Origin: JABCPH02 sp963524305
Lineage (GTDB): Bacteria > Fusobacteriota > Fusobacteriia > Fusobacteriales > Leptotrichiaceae
DNA length: 64,000 nt
Assembly: GCA_963524305.1 (NCBI GenBank)
Contig: CAURGH010000003.1
Location: 116,675-180,674 of the forward strand
Reading direction: 5' to 3'
The notes beneath the pieces were generated by a model that saw only the letters and a program-made list of their open reading frames with translations, made no database searches and was not told the DNA's origin. The position numbers and the translations under genes are program-made. This document shows, one piece after another, positions 8,999 to 18,796 of this stretch. Each line of letters begins with the position of its first letter. The first letter of the stretch is position 1.

Positions 8999-9039
8999 AA
9001 ACTGTTTCGTATGAGAAATTATGAAACAGTTTTTTTTTG
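8999..9039 (+). terminator. Intrinsic terminator after ybaB
   Basis: AAACTGTTTC pairs perfectly with GAAACAGTTT around a 14-nt loop and is followed by a run of T. Confidence 0.88.
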
Positions 9040-9180
9040 TAAAAAATTTACTCTATTAATCTTGAACAAAAATAAAAAATTTTATTATAAAAAGAGGTTG
9101 TATAATTTAATAAATGTGGTAAAATTATATTGGAAAGAGATTTTTAGTTAGAATAAAAAATATGGGAGGAAAATATTACT

Positions 9181-10899
9181 ATGGGATACAAAGAAAAATA
9201 TGAATATTGGTTAAATTCGACTGCTATTGATGAAAAAGACAGAGAAGAATTAAAAAGCATTGCAGGTAATGAAAAAGAAATAGAAGATAGATTTTTCAAA
9301 GATTTGAGTTTTGGGACTGGGGGAATTAGAGGAGTTCGTGGAATTGGAACTAATAGAATGAATAAATATGTAATTAGAAAAGTAACTCAAGGACTTGCAA
9401 ATTATATGTTAAGTTTTGATGAAAAAGCTGCTAAAGCAAAAGGAATTATAATTGCTCATGATTGTAGAATAGGTTCAAGAGAATATGCATTAAATACTGC
9501 AAGAGTAATGGCCGCAAATGGAATTAAAGCATATATTTATGAAAGTTTGCGTTCGACTCCTGAGTTGTCATTTGGTGTAAGATATAAAGGATGTATGGCT
9601 GGAATAGTTGTTACAGCTTCTCATAATCCTGCAGAATACAATGGATATAAAGTTTATTGGGATGATGGAGCACAAGTTGTTGATCCACATGCACCAGCAA
9701 TTGTTGGAGAAGTAAACAAAATTTCTACTTTGGAAGAAATAAAAGTTATTTCTGAAGAAGAAGGAAGAGAAAAAGGATTAATTATTCAACTAGATCATCA
9801 AATTGATGACGATTATATAGCAGCAATTAAAAAACAAACTATACATACAGATATTCCAGGGAAAGAAGATTTCAAGATTGTTTACACTCCGCTTCATGGA
9901 ACTGGTGGAAGACCAATGAAGAGAATTTTATCTGATTTTGGATATTCGTTTGAAGTTGTAAAAGAACAAATTGAACCTGATGGAAACTTCCCAACTGTAG
10001 TTTATGCAAACCCTGAAGAAGTTGCAGCATTCAAATTAGGAACAAAATTAGGAAATGAAATTGGAGCACAATTAATTTTGGCAAATGACCCAGATGCTGA
10101 TAGAATTGGTATTGCAATAAGAGATGACAAAAATGAATGGTATTATCCAAACGGAAACCAAGTAGGATTGTTGTTATTACAATATTTATTGAATTATAAA
10201 AAAGATATTCCAGCTAATGCACAAGTTATTACAACAGTTGTTTCTACACCAATGATTGATGTTGTTGCACCTGCTAAAAATGTTGGAGTTATGAAAACAT
10301 TGACTGGATTCAAATACATTGGACAAAAAATTAGACAATTTGAACACAAAGAATTGGAAGGATCATATTTATTTGGATTTGAAGAAAGCTACGGATATTT
10401 GATAGGAACTCATGCAAGAGATAAAGATGCGTTAGTAACTTCAATGGTTATTTCTGAAATGGCAACTTATTATCATTCAAAAGGAACTTCTATTTACAAA
10501 GAATTACAAAAATTGTATGAAAAATTCGGATATTACTTAGAAGGAATTAAATCAGTAACATTGAAAGGTAAAGATGGAATTGAACAAATGGCAGCATTGA
10601 TGTCTAACTTGAGAGAAAATGTTAAAGATGAATTGCTAGGTAAGAAAATTAAAATTAAAAGAGATTTCTTCTCACATAAAGAACATAACTTGGAAACTGG
10701 TGAAGAAAAAGAAATTAATTTACCAAAAGAAAATGTATTACAATTCGTGCTTGAAGACAATACATTTATTACAGCAAGACCATCTGGAACTGAACCAAAA
10801 ATTAAATTCTATTTCAGTGTAAATTCAGATTCTAATGAAAATGTTAAAGCTAAACTTGATAAAACAATGGAAGAATTTTCTAAATTTATTGGATTATAA
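9181..10899 (+). CDS. Phospho-sugar mutase (phosphoglucomutase/phosphomannomutase family)
   Basis: The 572-residue protein is an alpha-D-phosphohexomutase. The phosphoserine loop is TASHNP with S147, the metal-binding loop is DPDADR (about 302-307), the sugar-binding loop is FEESYGY (about 400-406), and the phosphate-binding loop near the C-terminus is RPSGTEPK. Length and the early GTGGIRG motif fit the long Firmicute PgcA-type group. It interconverts hexose 1- and 6-phosphates for glycolysis and envelope polysaccharide synthesis. GGGAGG precedes the ATG; it is monocistronic between two terminators. Confidence 0.94.
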   Translation: MGYKEKYEYWLNSTAIDEKDREELKSIAGNEKEIEDRFFKDLSFGTGGIRGVRGIGTNRMNKYVIRKVTQGLANYMLSFDEKAAKAKGIIIAHDCRIGSREYALNTARVMAANGIKAYIYESLRSTPELSFGVRYKGCMAGIVVTASHNPAEYNGYKVYWDDGAQVVDPHAPAIVGEVNKISTLEEIKVISEEEGREKGLIIQLDHQIDDDYIAAIKKQTIHTDIPGKEDFKIVYTPLHGTGGRPMKRILSDFGYSFEVVKEQIEPDGNFPTVVYANPEEVAAFKLGTKLGNEIGAQLILANDPDADRIGIAIRDDKNEWYYPNGNQVGLLLLQYLLNYKKDIPANAQVITTVVSTPMIDVVAPAKNVGVMKTLTGFKYIGQKIRQFEHKELEGSYLFGFEESYGYLIGTHARDKDALVTSMVISEMATYYHSKGTSIYKELQKLYEKFGYYLEGIKSVTLKGKDGIEQMAALMSNLRENVKDELLGKKIKIKRDFFSHKEHNLETGEEKEINLPKENVLQFVLEDNTFITARPSGTEPKIKFYFSVNSDSNENVKAKLDKTMEEFSKFIGL

Positions 10900-10992
10900 T
10901 TTTTTGAAATAAATGTTTTGAAAAATTTGATAGATTGAGAGAAAATACAAATTTTATACAAAGTTTATAAAATTGAAGTAAATAAATAGATG

Positions 10993-11040
10993 AAAACAGG
11001 GAAATTTCTTGTGATAAGAATGATTTTCCTGTTTTTTTTA
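10993..11040 (+). terminator. Intrinsic terminator after the sugar mutase
   Basis: AAACAGGGAAA and TTTCCTGTTT form the stem, followed by a run of T. Confidence 0.82.
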
Positions 11041-11213
11041 TTATTTGAAAATGGAAAATATTTTTGAAAAATGTACCATAAGTTACACGTTTTAGAGATA
11101 AAAATATGATAGAATAAAAGAAAGTTTTATAATCAAATATTTGTTTAGTAAAATTAATTTGTGAAAGTTTTAAATTGGATTTAGAAGAAATGAAATATGA
11201 GGTGATATGTTTT

Positions 11214-12800
11214 ATGGAAAAAGTAGATATGAAGAATCATTTGAATATAAATTTTGATTTGATTGAGAAAATGACGGAAATTAAGAAAAATTATATAGAA
11301 GGGAATGTTGATGTAGAGACTACAAGAAAATTGATAAGGGAGACTTTTAAAGATAAAAAGATAACTCCTGCTGAGTTTGCCTATTCTGAGCAGAAAATAA
11401 AAGATTTAGGATTTGATGATGCGACTGTTCATGATAAGATGAATGATGTGCTTGATTTGTTTGATGAAATTATTGAAAGAGAGGACTCTTCATTGCCTGA
11501 GGGGCATCCGATAAAAACTTATTTGAAGGAAAATGAAGTGGCTAGAAAGTTGATTGCTGAAATGAAGGAAGAATTGAATAAGAAATTTATAAAAAATAGA
11601 TGGCTGGAGTTTTATGATAAACTTTATACGTTTAATTTGACACATTTGGCTAGAAAACAGCATCAATTATTTTCAATATTAGAAAGAAAAGGATTTGACA
11701 GACCGTCTAGAATAATGTGGACTTTTGATAATGCAGTTAGGGATAATATAAGTGAGGCTAGAAAACTGTTAATGGAAGATAAAATGGAAGAATTTTATGC
11801 GAAACAGGAGATTGCTTGGGAATTGACGCTGGATATAATGCACAAGGAAGAAGAAATCTTATTTCCGACTTCACTTAAAATGATTACTGAGGAAGAATTT
11901 AGAAATATGAGAAGTGGAGATGATGAGATAGGATATTTCTTGATTGATAAGCCTAAAGGATTTTTGCCTGAGAAAAAAGAAGAAAAAATTGAGAAAAATG
12001 AAAATTTGAATGGAAATACGTCTCAAACAGGTAATTTTATGAGTGATTTAGCTGGACTTCTTTCAAAATATAATATGAATGCAGGTGGAGGAAAGTCTGA
12101 TGTGTTAGATGTTAAGCAAGGAAAACTTACTTTGGAGCAAATAAATTTAATTTTCCAACATATGCCAGTAGATTTGTCTTTTGTGGATGAGAATGAGATT
12201 GTTAAGTTTTACACTGATACAAAACATAGAATTTTTCCTAGAAGTGCAGGAGTTATAGGAAGAGATGTTAAAAACTGTCATCCGAGAGAGAGTGTCGCTT
12301 CGGTTTTGGAAATAGTTGATGCATTTAGAAATAATGAGCAGGATGAAGTTGACTTTTGGCTTGAAATGAATGGGAAATTTATTTATATTTATTATGTTGC
12401 TGTGAGAGATGAAAATGGTATATTTAAAGGGGTTCTTGAGATGATGCAAGATGTTACGAGAATAAGAAGTCTTGAAGGGAAGAGAACGCTTGTAACTTGG
12501 GAAAAATCTAAAAAATCTGAAATTAATCAAGAGAATGAAAAAGATTTTGAAGAAAATAAAAATCCTTATGGACTAACAGAAAATACAGTAATAGGAGAAA
12601 TAATAGATAAATATCCTTACATAAGAGAATTTATGCCAACATTATCGCCTACATACAAGAAACTGCTTGATCCAATTCAATATATGATAATGTCTAAAGT
12701 TGCGACACTTGATATGATTTCAATGCGTGGTGGACTTCCTTTAGATGAATTGATAGAGAAAATTTCTGATGAAATTAGAAGAAATGAAGTTGAAAAATAG
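11214..12800 (+). CDS. DUF438-hemerythrin-PAS-DUF1858 sensor-like protein
   Basis: The 528-residue protein is mosaic. A DUF438-like N-terminus (about residues 5-75) leads to a hemerythrin-like helical region (about 90-225) with HQLFSILERKG and HKEEEILFPT, then a PAS domain (about 305-430; GVIGRDVKNCHP), and a C-terminal DUF1858-like segment (about 450-525; TVIGEIIDKYPYIREF). The family is thought to sense oxygen, NO or redox state through a diiron site. The usual His in the MW-x-x-H segment is replaced here by Asp (MWTFDNAVR), so the metal site may be altered. The start is ATG 11214 behind GAGGTGAT; an upstream TTG at 11175 is in frame but has no such site. It is monocistronic. Confidence 0.82.
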   Translation: MEKVDMKNHLNINFDLIEKMTEIKKNYIEGNVDVETTRKLIRETFKDKKITPAEFAYSEQKIKDLGFDDATVHDKMNDVLDLFDEIIEREDSSLPEGHPIKTYLKENEVARKLIAEMKEELNKKFIKNRWLEFYDKLYTFNLTHLARKQHQLFSILERKGFDRPSRIMWTFDNAVRDNISEARKLLMEDKMEEFYAKQEIAWELTLDIMHKEEEILFPTSLKMITEEEFRNMRSGDDEIGYFLIDKPKGFLPEKKEEKIEKNENLNGNTSQTGNFMSDLAGLLSKYNMNAGGGKSDVLDVKQGKLTLEQINLIFQHMPVDLSFVDENEIVKFYTDTKHRIFPRSAGVIGRDVKNCHPRESVASVLEIVDAFRNNEQDEVDFWLEMNGKFIYIYYVAVRDENGIFKGVLEMMQDVTRIRSLEGKRTLVTWEKSKKSEINQENEKDFEENKNPYGLTENTVIGEIIDKYPYIREFMPTLSPTYKKLLDPIQYMIMSKVATLDMISMRGGLPLDELIEKISDEIRRNEVEK

Positions 12801-13070
12801 TTATTATAGATAAATTGCCTAAGTAATAGTAAAAGATTTTTATTTTTAGAATAGAAATAAGAATATTTAGATAAATTTTTAGAATAAATTTTAAAAAAGT
12901 TGTGGAACTTGCTAAAAAAAGTTGTAAGGATAACAGGAATTTTATTATTTATACAATTTAAATTTGGCAGTTCCATTTTTTTTTAAAATTAGTAAAAAAA
13001 CATTTGACTAACATAAATTTATAATATAAAATATTATTGTTATCAAAATAATTTATAGAAAGGAAAATGG

Positions 13071-13697
13071 ATGTTGGTACATTATTTTATTGCAGGTGGA
13101 ATATTTATGTGGGGGATACTGCTCGCTTCTATTTGTGGAGTTGCAGTAATTTTAGAAAAATTTTGGATTTTTTTTACGAAAGAGAGGGAATTTACAAAAG
13201 AGTATAGGAAACAGCTATTTGAAGCGTTGAAAACAGGAAGTAGGGAAAAGATTGTTGAAATTGTAAAACCAAAAAGAGATTCAGTTTCTAGAATTGTTAC
13301 AAAAACGATGGAAAATATAGATTTGGATTTGGATAAGATTGAGGAATCAGATAGGGAATATCTTGAGGAAATAATAAGAGAAGCAGTCTTGGCACAAACA
13401 GGGAAATTGGAAAAAGGAATGTGGATTTTAGGGGCAGTTGTAAATACGGCGCCTCAGTTAGGGCTTCTTGGGACAGTAACGGGAATGATAACATCATTTT
13501 CAGCATTGTCTGCGAGTACTGAAAGTTCAAAGATAGTTGCAGCTGGAATATCGGAGGCTCTGTATACTACGGCATTTGGTTTAATTGTGGCAATACCGTC
13601 TTTAGTATTTTATAATTATTTTAATAGAAGAATAGATGCAACAGTTTTGGGAATGGAGAGAGCGGCTTTGCATATTATGGGAAGAGTGAAAAAATAG
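13071..13697 (+). CDS. exbB: ExbB/TolQ/MotA-family proton channel
   Basis: The 208-residue membrane protein has three predicted transmembrane segments (about residues 5-28, 118-140 and 158-182). It contains the family core GAVVNTAPQLGLLGTVTGMITSF and the TTAFGLIVAIP segment. With ExbD it uses the proton motive force to energise TonB. It is first in an operon with exbD (28 bp apart), a TonB-dependent receptor and a TonB-like protein, which assigns it to ExbB and not to motility. Confidence 0.93.
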   Translation: MLVHYFIAGGIFMWGILLASICGVAVILEKFWIFFTKEREFTKEYRKQLFEALKTGSREKIVEIVKPKRDSVSRIVTKTMENIDLDLDKIEESDREYLEEIIREAVLAQTGKLEKGMWILGAVVNTAPQLGLLGTVTGMITSFSALSASTESSKIVAAGISEALYTTAFGLIVAIPSLVFYNYFNRRIDATVLGMERAALHIMGRVKK

Positions 13698-13725
13698 AAT
13701 TATAGAGTATTGAAAGGAATTAAAA

Positions 13726-14145
13726 ATGAAATTTTCTAATAGAAGAAGTAGGCAGAATGTAGAAATATCAATGCTTAATCTTATTGATGTCATATTTATG
13801 TTATTAATATTTTTTATGATTGCCACAACATTTAATAAATATTCACAATTTCAACTTTCTGTTCCAAAATCAGATGCTAAATTTGATAAGAAGGAAGAAA
13901 CGAAGGCAGAAATAATAGTAAATAGAAATAAGAAATATTTTTTAAAGATGGGTAATGATATTAAAGAAATTTCAGAAGAGAATATTCATAGTGAAATTTT
14001 GAAATTACCTAAAGAAATGCTTGAAAATGTGACATTGACGGCGGATGAGCATCTTGAATATGGATATATTGTAGAAGTAATGTCGAAATTACGTAATGAA
14101 AATGTAAAAAATGTTAGTCTTAATATACAAAAAAGTAATAAATAA
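13726..14145 (+). CDS. exbD: ExbD/TolR biopolymer transport protein
   Basis: The 139-residue protein has a short cytoplasmic N-terminus, one transmembrane helix (about residues 14-35) and a periplasmic domain. The key membrane Asp is in NLIDVIFMLLIFFM. It forms the stator complex with ExbB. GGAATT-like spacing precedes the ATG, and it lies between exbB and the receptor gene. Confidence 0.93.
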   Translation: MKFSNRRSRQNVEISMLNLIDVIFMLLIFFMIATTFNKYSQFQLSVPKSDAKFDKKEETKAEIIVNRNKKYFLKMGNDIKEISEENIHSEILKLPKEMLENVTLTADEHLEYGYIVEVMSKLRNENVKNVSLNIQKSNK

Positions 14146-14163
14146 TAAAATGGAGAAAGGAGA

Positions 14164-14191
14164 GCGTGGCAAAAAAATACTGATGTCATGC
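14164..14191 (+). promoter_or_regulatory. Hairpin between Shine-Dalgarno and start of the TonB-dependent receptor
   Basis: GCGTGGCA pairs with TGTCATGC (8 bp including two G-U) around a 12-nt loop, immediately after AAAGGAG (14156-14162) and 13 nt before ATG 14205. It may bring the ribosome binding site nearer to the start or control access to it. Confidence 0.5.
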
Positions 14192-14204
14192 GAGAATAGG
14201 ATTT

Positions 14205-16280
14205 ATGTTAAAAAAAATTACGATTTTAAGTTTAATTTTAGCTAGCTTATCTTTATATGCAGAAGGAAAATATGAAGGGAAACTTGAAAAAACAGTTGTG
14301 ACGGCGACAGGATTTACTGATAATATTGATAATCAGATAAAAAATGTAACTATTATTACATCAGAGGATATTAAAGAAAAAGGATATAATACGGTAGAAG
14401 ATATATTGAAACAGGCACCAGGAGTCAATATAACACAAACTGGATTTGGTTCAGCAGTAGATATTAGAGGGCAAGGTAGATTTGGATTGGGGACAAGTGC
14501 GAATATTTCTAAAGCAGTTTCTTCGGTAAAAATACTTATTGATGGAGATGTTGCGATGGATACGATTGACACTTCTCATGCGTATATTCCTTTAAATACA
14601 ATATCTGTTAATGATGTAGAAAGAGTGGAAATAATAAATGGTGGAGGAACAGTTCTGTATGGAAGTGGAACTCGAGGTGGAGTTGTAAATATCATTACAA
14701 AAAATAGAACAAAAGAAGGAGCTTCAGGTAAAGTATATTATCAAAATAGTTCTTATGGGACAAATAAATTAGGATTTGATGCAGGAATCAATTACGGGAA
14801 TAAAGTTATTATTGATTTAGGATATGAAAATGTTAATGGAAAAGGTTATAGAAGAGGTTCAAAAGAAGCAAATGAATATTTGAATGGGAGTTTGAAATAT
14901 AATATAACAGATAATCACAGTTTGAAATTTAAAGCGTCGAGATATGATTCAGAAGAAACATTGGCGTCAGATTTAACAAAATCACAACTTTTGAGTGATA
15001 GAAGACAGCCTGGAATTTTGAGTGATATTGATGTTAATAGAAAAGAGTATAGCTTGGGATACGAAGGAAAAGTTACTGATAATTTGAAATTATCATTGAC
15101 AGGATATAAACAGGATACAAATAAAACTATGTATGGAATGCCTAAAACAAAGTTTGAAGATAATAAAAAAGGAATCAATTTTAAGGGAAATTATGGACTT
15201 GAAAATGGAAATATAATTTTTGGATATAATTACATTAATCATAAGGGAAATAGAGAGCAAACTATATTTGGAACACCAATTATGAATGTTGATTTAGCAA
15301 AAGAAACGAATTCATTTTATTTGTTAGGGCGTCATAAAATTGTTGGTAATTTAGAAGGGACAGCAGGGTATAGATTTGAAAGAGCAGAATATAAAACAAA
15401 TAGAGAAGTTCCGTCTACAAGAATGCCGATACCCGGTGGAAGAGGATTTGTAACTATTCCAGCAAGAGAAATACATGGTTCGAGAAAAGATAGTAATAGT
15501 GCTTATGAAGTGGGGCTTAATTACAAATATTCTGATACAGGAAATGTTTATGCGAAATATGAAAGAGGATTTAGATCACCAGCTGCAACAGAATTTGTTG
15601 ATTATGCACCAGGAGCTAGAAATTATACTTTAAATAATTTAAAAACAGAAAAATTTAATACATATGAAGTAGGATTTAAAGATATGTTATGGAATTCATT
15701 TGTAAGTGCTACAGCATTTCATACACGAACAAATAACGAAATATATTTGAATATGGATCACGGAGTGTTGGGAGGACCAAGTACAGCAAGATGGACATTC
15801 CATAATTTAAAAGCTACCGAAAGAACAGGTGTAGAGCTATTTGCTGAGCAATACTTAGGTAAATTGAGAGTAAATGAATCATTTACATATGTAAATGCCA
15901 AAATTAAGAAAGTTGGAGATGACGTATTAGCTTCAACAACTTACAATTTCAAAGATGGGCAAAAAATACCAGGAGTTCCATCTACAAAAGTTACATTAGG
16001 ACTTGATTATGAAATAGCAGATGGTTTGAGAACTACTGCTAACTTAAATTATTATTCAAGTTCAGTGGATACCTACAATGAAAAAATACCTTCATATTCT
16101 ACAACAGATTTAGGATTGAAATATAAACACAAAAATGGATTTGGACTTAATGCAGGAGTAAAAAACGTATTTAATAAAAAATACAATGTTGCTCAAGGGA
16201 AAGATCCTCTTACAGGAAGTACAGTGTATTCACCAGCTGATGAACGAACTTATTACATCGGAGCAAGTTATGAGTTTTAG
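14205..16280 (+). CDS. TonB-dependent outer-membrane receptor
   Basis: The 691-residue protein has a signal peptide (about residues 1-19), a TonB-box-like EKTVVTATGF (about 28-37), a plug domain (about 40-165; ILKQAPGVNITQTGFGSAVDIRGQGR) and a 22-strand-type barrel ending in GASYEF, with the expected terminal Phe. It takes up a large ligand such as a siderophore, haem or cobalamin across the outer membrane; the sequence does not tell which. It sits between exbD and tonB, so the whole uptake motor is one operon. No partner ABC transporter is adjacent. Confidence 0.93.
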   Translation: MLKKITILSLILASLSLYAEGKYEGKLEKTVVTATGFTDNIDNQIKNVTIITSEDIKEKGYNTVEDILKQAPGVNITQTGFGSAVDIRGQGRFGLGTSANISKAVSSVKILIDGDVAMDTIDTSHAYIPLNTISVNDVERVEIINGGGTVLYGSGTRGGVVNIITKNRTKEGASGKVYYQNSSYGTNKLGFDAGINYGNKVIIDLGYENVNGKGYRRGSKEANEYLNGSLKYNITDNHSLKFKASRYDSEETLASDLTKSQLLSDRRQPGILSDIDVNRKEYSLGYEGKVTDNLKLSLTGYKQDTNKTMYGMPKTKFEDNKKGINFKGNYGLENGNIIFGYNYINHKGNREQTIFGTPIMNVDLAKETNSFYLLGRHKIVGNLEGTAGYRFERAEYKTNREVPSTRMPIPGGRGFVTIPAREIHGSRKDSNSAYEVGLNYKYSDTGNVYAKYERGFRSPAATEFVDYAPGARNYTLNNLKTEKFNTYEVGFKDMLWNSFVSATAFHTRTNNEIYLNMDHGVLGGPSTARWTFHNLKATERTGVELFAEQYLGKLRVNESFTYVNAKIKKVGDDVLASTTYNFKDGQKIPGVPSTKVTLGLDYEIADGLRTTANLNYYSSSVDTYNEKIPSYSTTDLGLKYKHKNGFGLNAGVKNVFNKKYNVAQGKDPLTGSTVYSPADERTYYIGASYEF

Positions 16281-16332
16281 AAAAGTGAGCTTGTTTCATA
16301 AATTTGTTTAAAGCGTTAAAGAAAGGGAAAAA

Positions 16333-17403
16333 ATGAAATTTTATATAATTTCAATTGTTTTAAATGTTATGGCTTTATTTATTCCTGTAGCCTATTATGT
16401 TTCAAATAATAATGAAAAAGAAAATAAGAAAAATGAACCTATAACGATAAATTTGAGTGAAAGTGTGTTTACAAATGTTTCAGATGTTCCAGAAGGAGTG
16501 GCTGGAAATAAAAATAATGGAGAGGAAAATGATAAATCTGTAAATGACAAATTTGTAAATAATGAGAGAGTGAAGGATGTTGTTCATAATACTAAAAATA
16601 TTAGAAATTCTGAGAAAATAGAAGTTTCACAAAATGATGAAATTTCAAACTCACGCTTTGAATCTAAATCAAAGAAAACTAGTAACTTGAATGATCAGAA
16701 GGAAAGTCAGAACACTGAAAAAGTTTTACAAAAAAATGAGGATGTAAAAGTAGTTTCAAAAGAAAAGGCGATAGATACAACATCATCACCTACAAATATT
16801 TCAAAAAATGTTTCAGAAAATACTGTTGGGAATAATCAAAATGTTTCTCATATTAATAAAACAAGAACTAATACTTTTAGTGGAGAAATTGGGAATCATG
16901 AAGAGAGTACTAATAAAAATGTTAAAAGTGATTCTTTTGTTAAGAAATTAGGTAATGACGGAAATAGTGGAAAAGATGGTAGTAACAGAGGAAATATTGA
17001 TGGAAAAGCTGAAGATGGTGGTAGTTCAAAAGTAAGAAATTTAGAAAAAATTATAAAAAAATCTAGCAAGAATGATGATATTGAAACGAAAAGAAATACT
17101 GAAAAAGGTAAAGAAAAAAACGTAAATGTTTGTAATGAGGGAAAAGATTTTACAGTTTCGTATAATCCAAATTTAAGTTATCCTATTGCAGCACGAAGGC
17201 TTGGAGATAAAGGAGTTGTTACTGTTTCAGTAAAATTTCATTTTAATAGTAGTGGTTCTGTTAGTGTGATTTCAGTATCAGGAGGAAGTGCAATTTTTCA
17301 ACAAGAAGCAAGAAAGGCTGCTAGTAAAATAAGAGTAAAAATAAAAAATCCTGAAACTTTGAAATGTACAATATCAAAATCATTTGAATTTGAACTTAAA
17401 TAA
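16333..17403 (+). CDS. TonB-like energy transducer
   Basis: The 356-residue protein has one N-terminal membrane helix (about residues 3-22), a long Asn/Lys/Ser-rich periplasmic linker (about 30-265) instead of the Pro-rich linker of E. coli TonB, and a C-terminal TonB domain (about 275-356; NPNLSYPIAARRLGDKGVVT, then GSAIFQQEARKAA). Two Cys (about 265 and 347) flank the domain. It follows the receptor by 52 bp and completes the exbB-exbD-receptor-tonB operon. GAAAGGGA precedes the ATG. Confidence 0.87.
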   Translation: MKFYIISIVLNVMALFIPVAYYVSNNNEKENKKNEPITINLSESVFTNVSDVPEGVAGNKNNGEENDKSVNDKFVNNERVKDVVHNTKNIRNSEKIEVSQNDEISNSRFESKSKKTSNLNDQKESQNTEKVLQKNEDVKVVSKEKAIDTTSSPTNISKNVSENTVGNNQNVSHINKTRTNTFSGEIGNHEESTNKNVKSDSFVKKLGNDGNSGKDGSNRGNIDGKAEDGGSSKVRNLEKIIKKSSKNDDIETKRNTEKGKEKNVNVCNEGKDFTVSYNPNLSYPIAARRLGDKGVVTVSVKFHFNSSGSVSVISVSGGSAIFQQEARKAASKIRVKIKNPETLKCTISKSFEFELK

Positions 17404-17420
17404 CTAAAAAAAGGATCAGA

Positions 17421-17446
17421 GAGGGAGTTGTAATTCTCCCTTTTAA
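17421..17446 (+). terminator. Intrinsic terminator of the TonB operon
   Basis: AGGGAG pairs with CTCCCT around an 8-nt loop, followed by TTT. Confidence 0.6.
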
Positions 17447-17560
17447 ATTATTTAATATTTTCTCAATTTTTATTTTGATATCATTACAAAAAGTTTGAAA
17501 TTACACGTCACATATGGTAAAATATATCAAGCAATTTAAAGAAAAAAAGGTAAAAATAAA

Positions 17561-18730
17561 ATGACTGAAACGAGAAACATAGATGCGATATATCTGCATA
17601 TTCCTTTTTGTGATAAAAAGTGTGAATATTGCGACTTTTGTACGTTTGTAAAAATGGAGAGAGAATATCAGAAATATACGGATTATTTGATAAAGGAAAT
17701 ACGGATGCATCCAAAATACGAATATGATACAATTTATTTTGGTGGTGGAACGCCGTCGTTATTGTCGATAGAGATGTTGTCGTCGATAATGGGAGAGTTG
17801 AAGTATAAAGAAAATTCAGAGATAACTTTGGAGTTGAATCCGTATGATATGTCGTTTGAGAAATTGAAGCAGATTAGAGAATTGGGGATAAATAGACTAA
17901 GTATTGGTATTCAGAGTTTTCAGGATCATGTCTTGAAGTTTATTGGAAGGCAGCATAATGGAGAGGAAGCAATTCAAGTTTTTAAAAATGCGAGAAAAGC
18001 AGGATTTGAAAATATTACGATAGATTTGATGTTTGGGATTCCAAATCAAAGTTTGGATGATTTAAAAAAGGATTTAAAAAAAATATTGGAGATATCGCCA
18101 AATAATGTTTCAATATATTCGTTGATTTGGGAAGAAGGGACGATATTTTGGAGTAAGTTGCAAAAGGGTATTTTGTCTGAGATTGATCAAGATCTGGAAG
18201 CGGAAATGTATGAAGAAATTATTAATTTTTTTGAGAAAAGTGGATATTGTCAGTATGAGATTTCTAATTTTGCGAGAATAGACGATAAAGACGTTGAAGT
18301 TTATAAAGTGAAAAATTTTGAAAATTTAAAAAAATTGCAAAAAAATGCTGGAAAGCATAATTTAAAATATTGGCGGAATAAGGAATTTATTGGTGTTGGA
18401 ATGAGTGCAGCTGCGTATTTTGATGGGAAAAGACACAGTAATGTACGGACATTTAGGAAATATTATGCGAGTATTGATAAAAATGAGTTTCCAGTAGATG
18501 AAAATTCGATTGAGATTGTGGATAAAGAAGAAAAAATTAAACTTGAGAGAATGCTTGGATTGAGATTGACTCAAGAAGGAATTGAGTATTTTGAGGATGA
18601 GAGAGTGGAGAAACTTTTAAGAGATGGATTGATTGAGAAAGTCGAGTTTGAGAATGGAATAGATACTCGAATTAGGCTAACGAAAAAAGGAATGTTACTT
18701 GCAAATAATGTATTTATTGAATTTGTATAA
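17561..18730 (+). CDS. hemW: Radical SAM protein HemW-like (formerly oxygen-independent coproporphyrinogen oxidase-like)
   Basis: The 389-residue protein starts with the radical SAM cluster motif HIPFCDKKCEYCDFC (C17, C21, C24). FGGGTPSLL (about 61-69) binds SAM, and NRLSIGIQSFQD (about 110-121) is typical of the HemN/HemW group. The short N-terminus before the cluster motif indicates HemW, a haem chaperone, and not HemN. The start ATG has only weak upstream purines. A HemW C-terminal domain is present (about 300-385). No haem synthesis genes are nearby. Confidence 0.88.
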   Translation: MTETRNIDAIYLHIPFCDKKCEYCDFCTFVKMEREYQKYTDYLIKEIRMHPKYEYDTIYFGGGTPSLLSIEMLSSIMGELKYKENSEITLELNPYDMSFEKLKQIRELGINRLSIGIQSFQDHVLKFIGRQHNGEEAIQVFKNARKAGFENITIDLMFGIPNQSLDDLKKDLKKILEISPNNVSIYSLIWEEGTIFWSKLQKGILSEIDQDLEAEMYEEIINFFEKSGYCQYEISNFARIDDKDVEVYKVKNFENLKKLQKNAGKHNLKYWRNKEFIGVGMSAAAYFDGKRHSNVRTFRKYYASIDKNEFPVDENSIEIVDKEEKIKLERMLGLRLTQEGIEYFEDERVEKLLRDGLIEKVEFENGIDTRIRLTKKGMLLANNVFIEFV

Positions 18731-18796
18731 AAAATAGGTTATAATTAAGTGAAATAAAAAATATTTGAAAGAATTATTTAGACGAGGAGTATAAAA

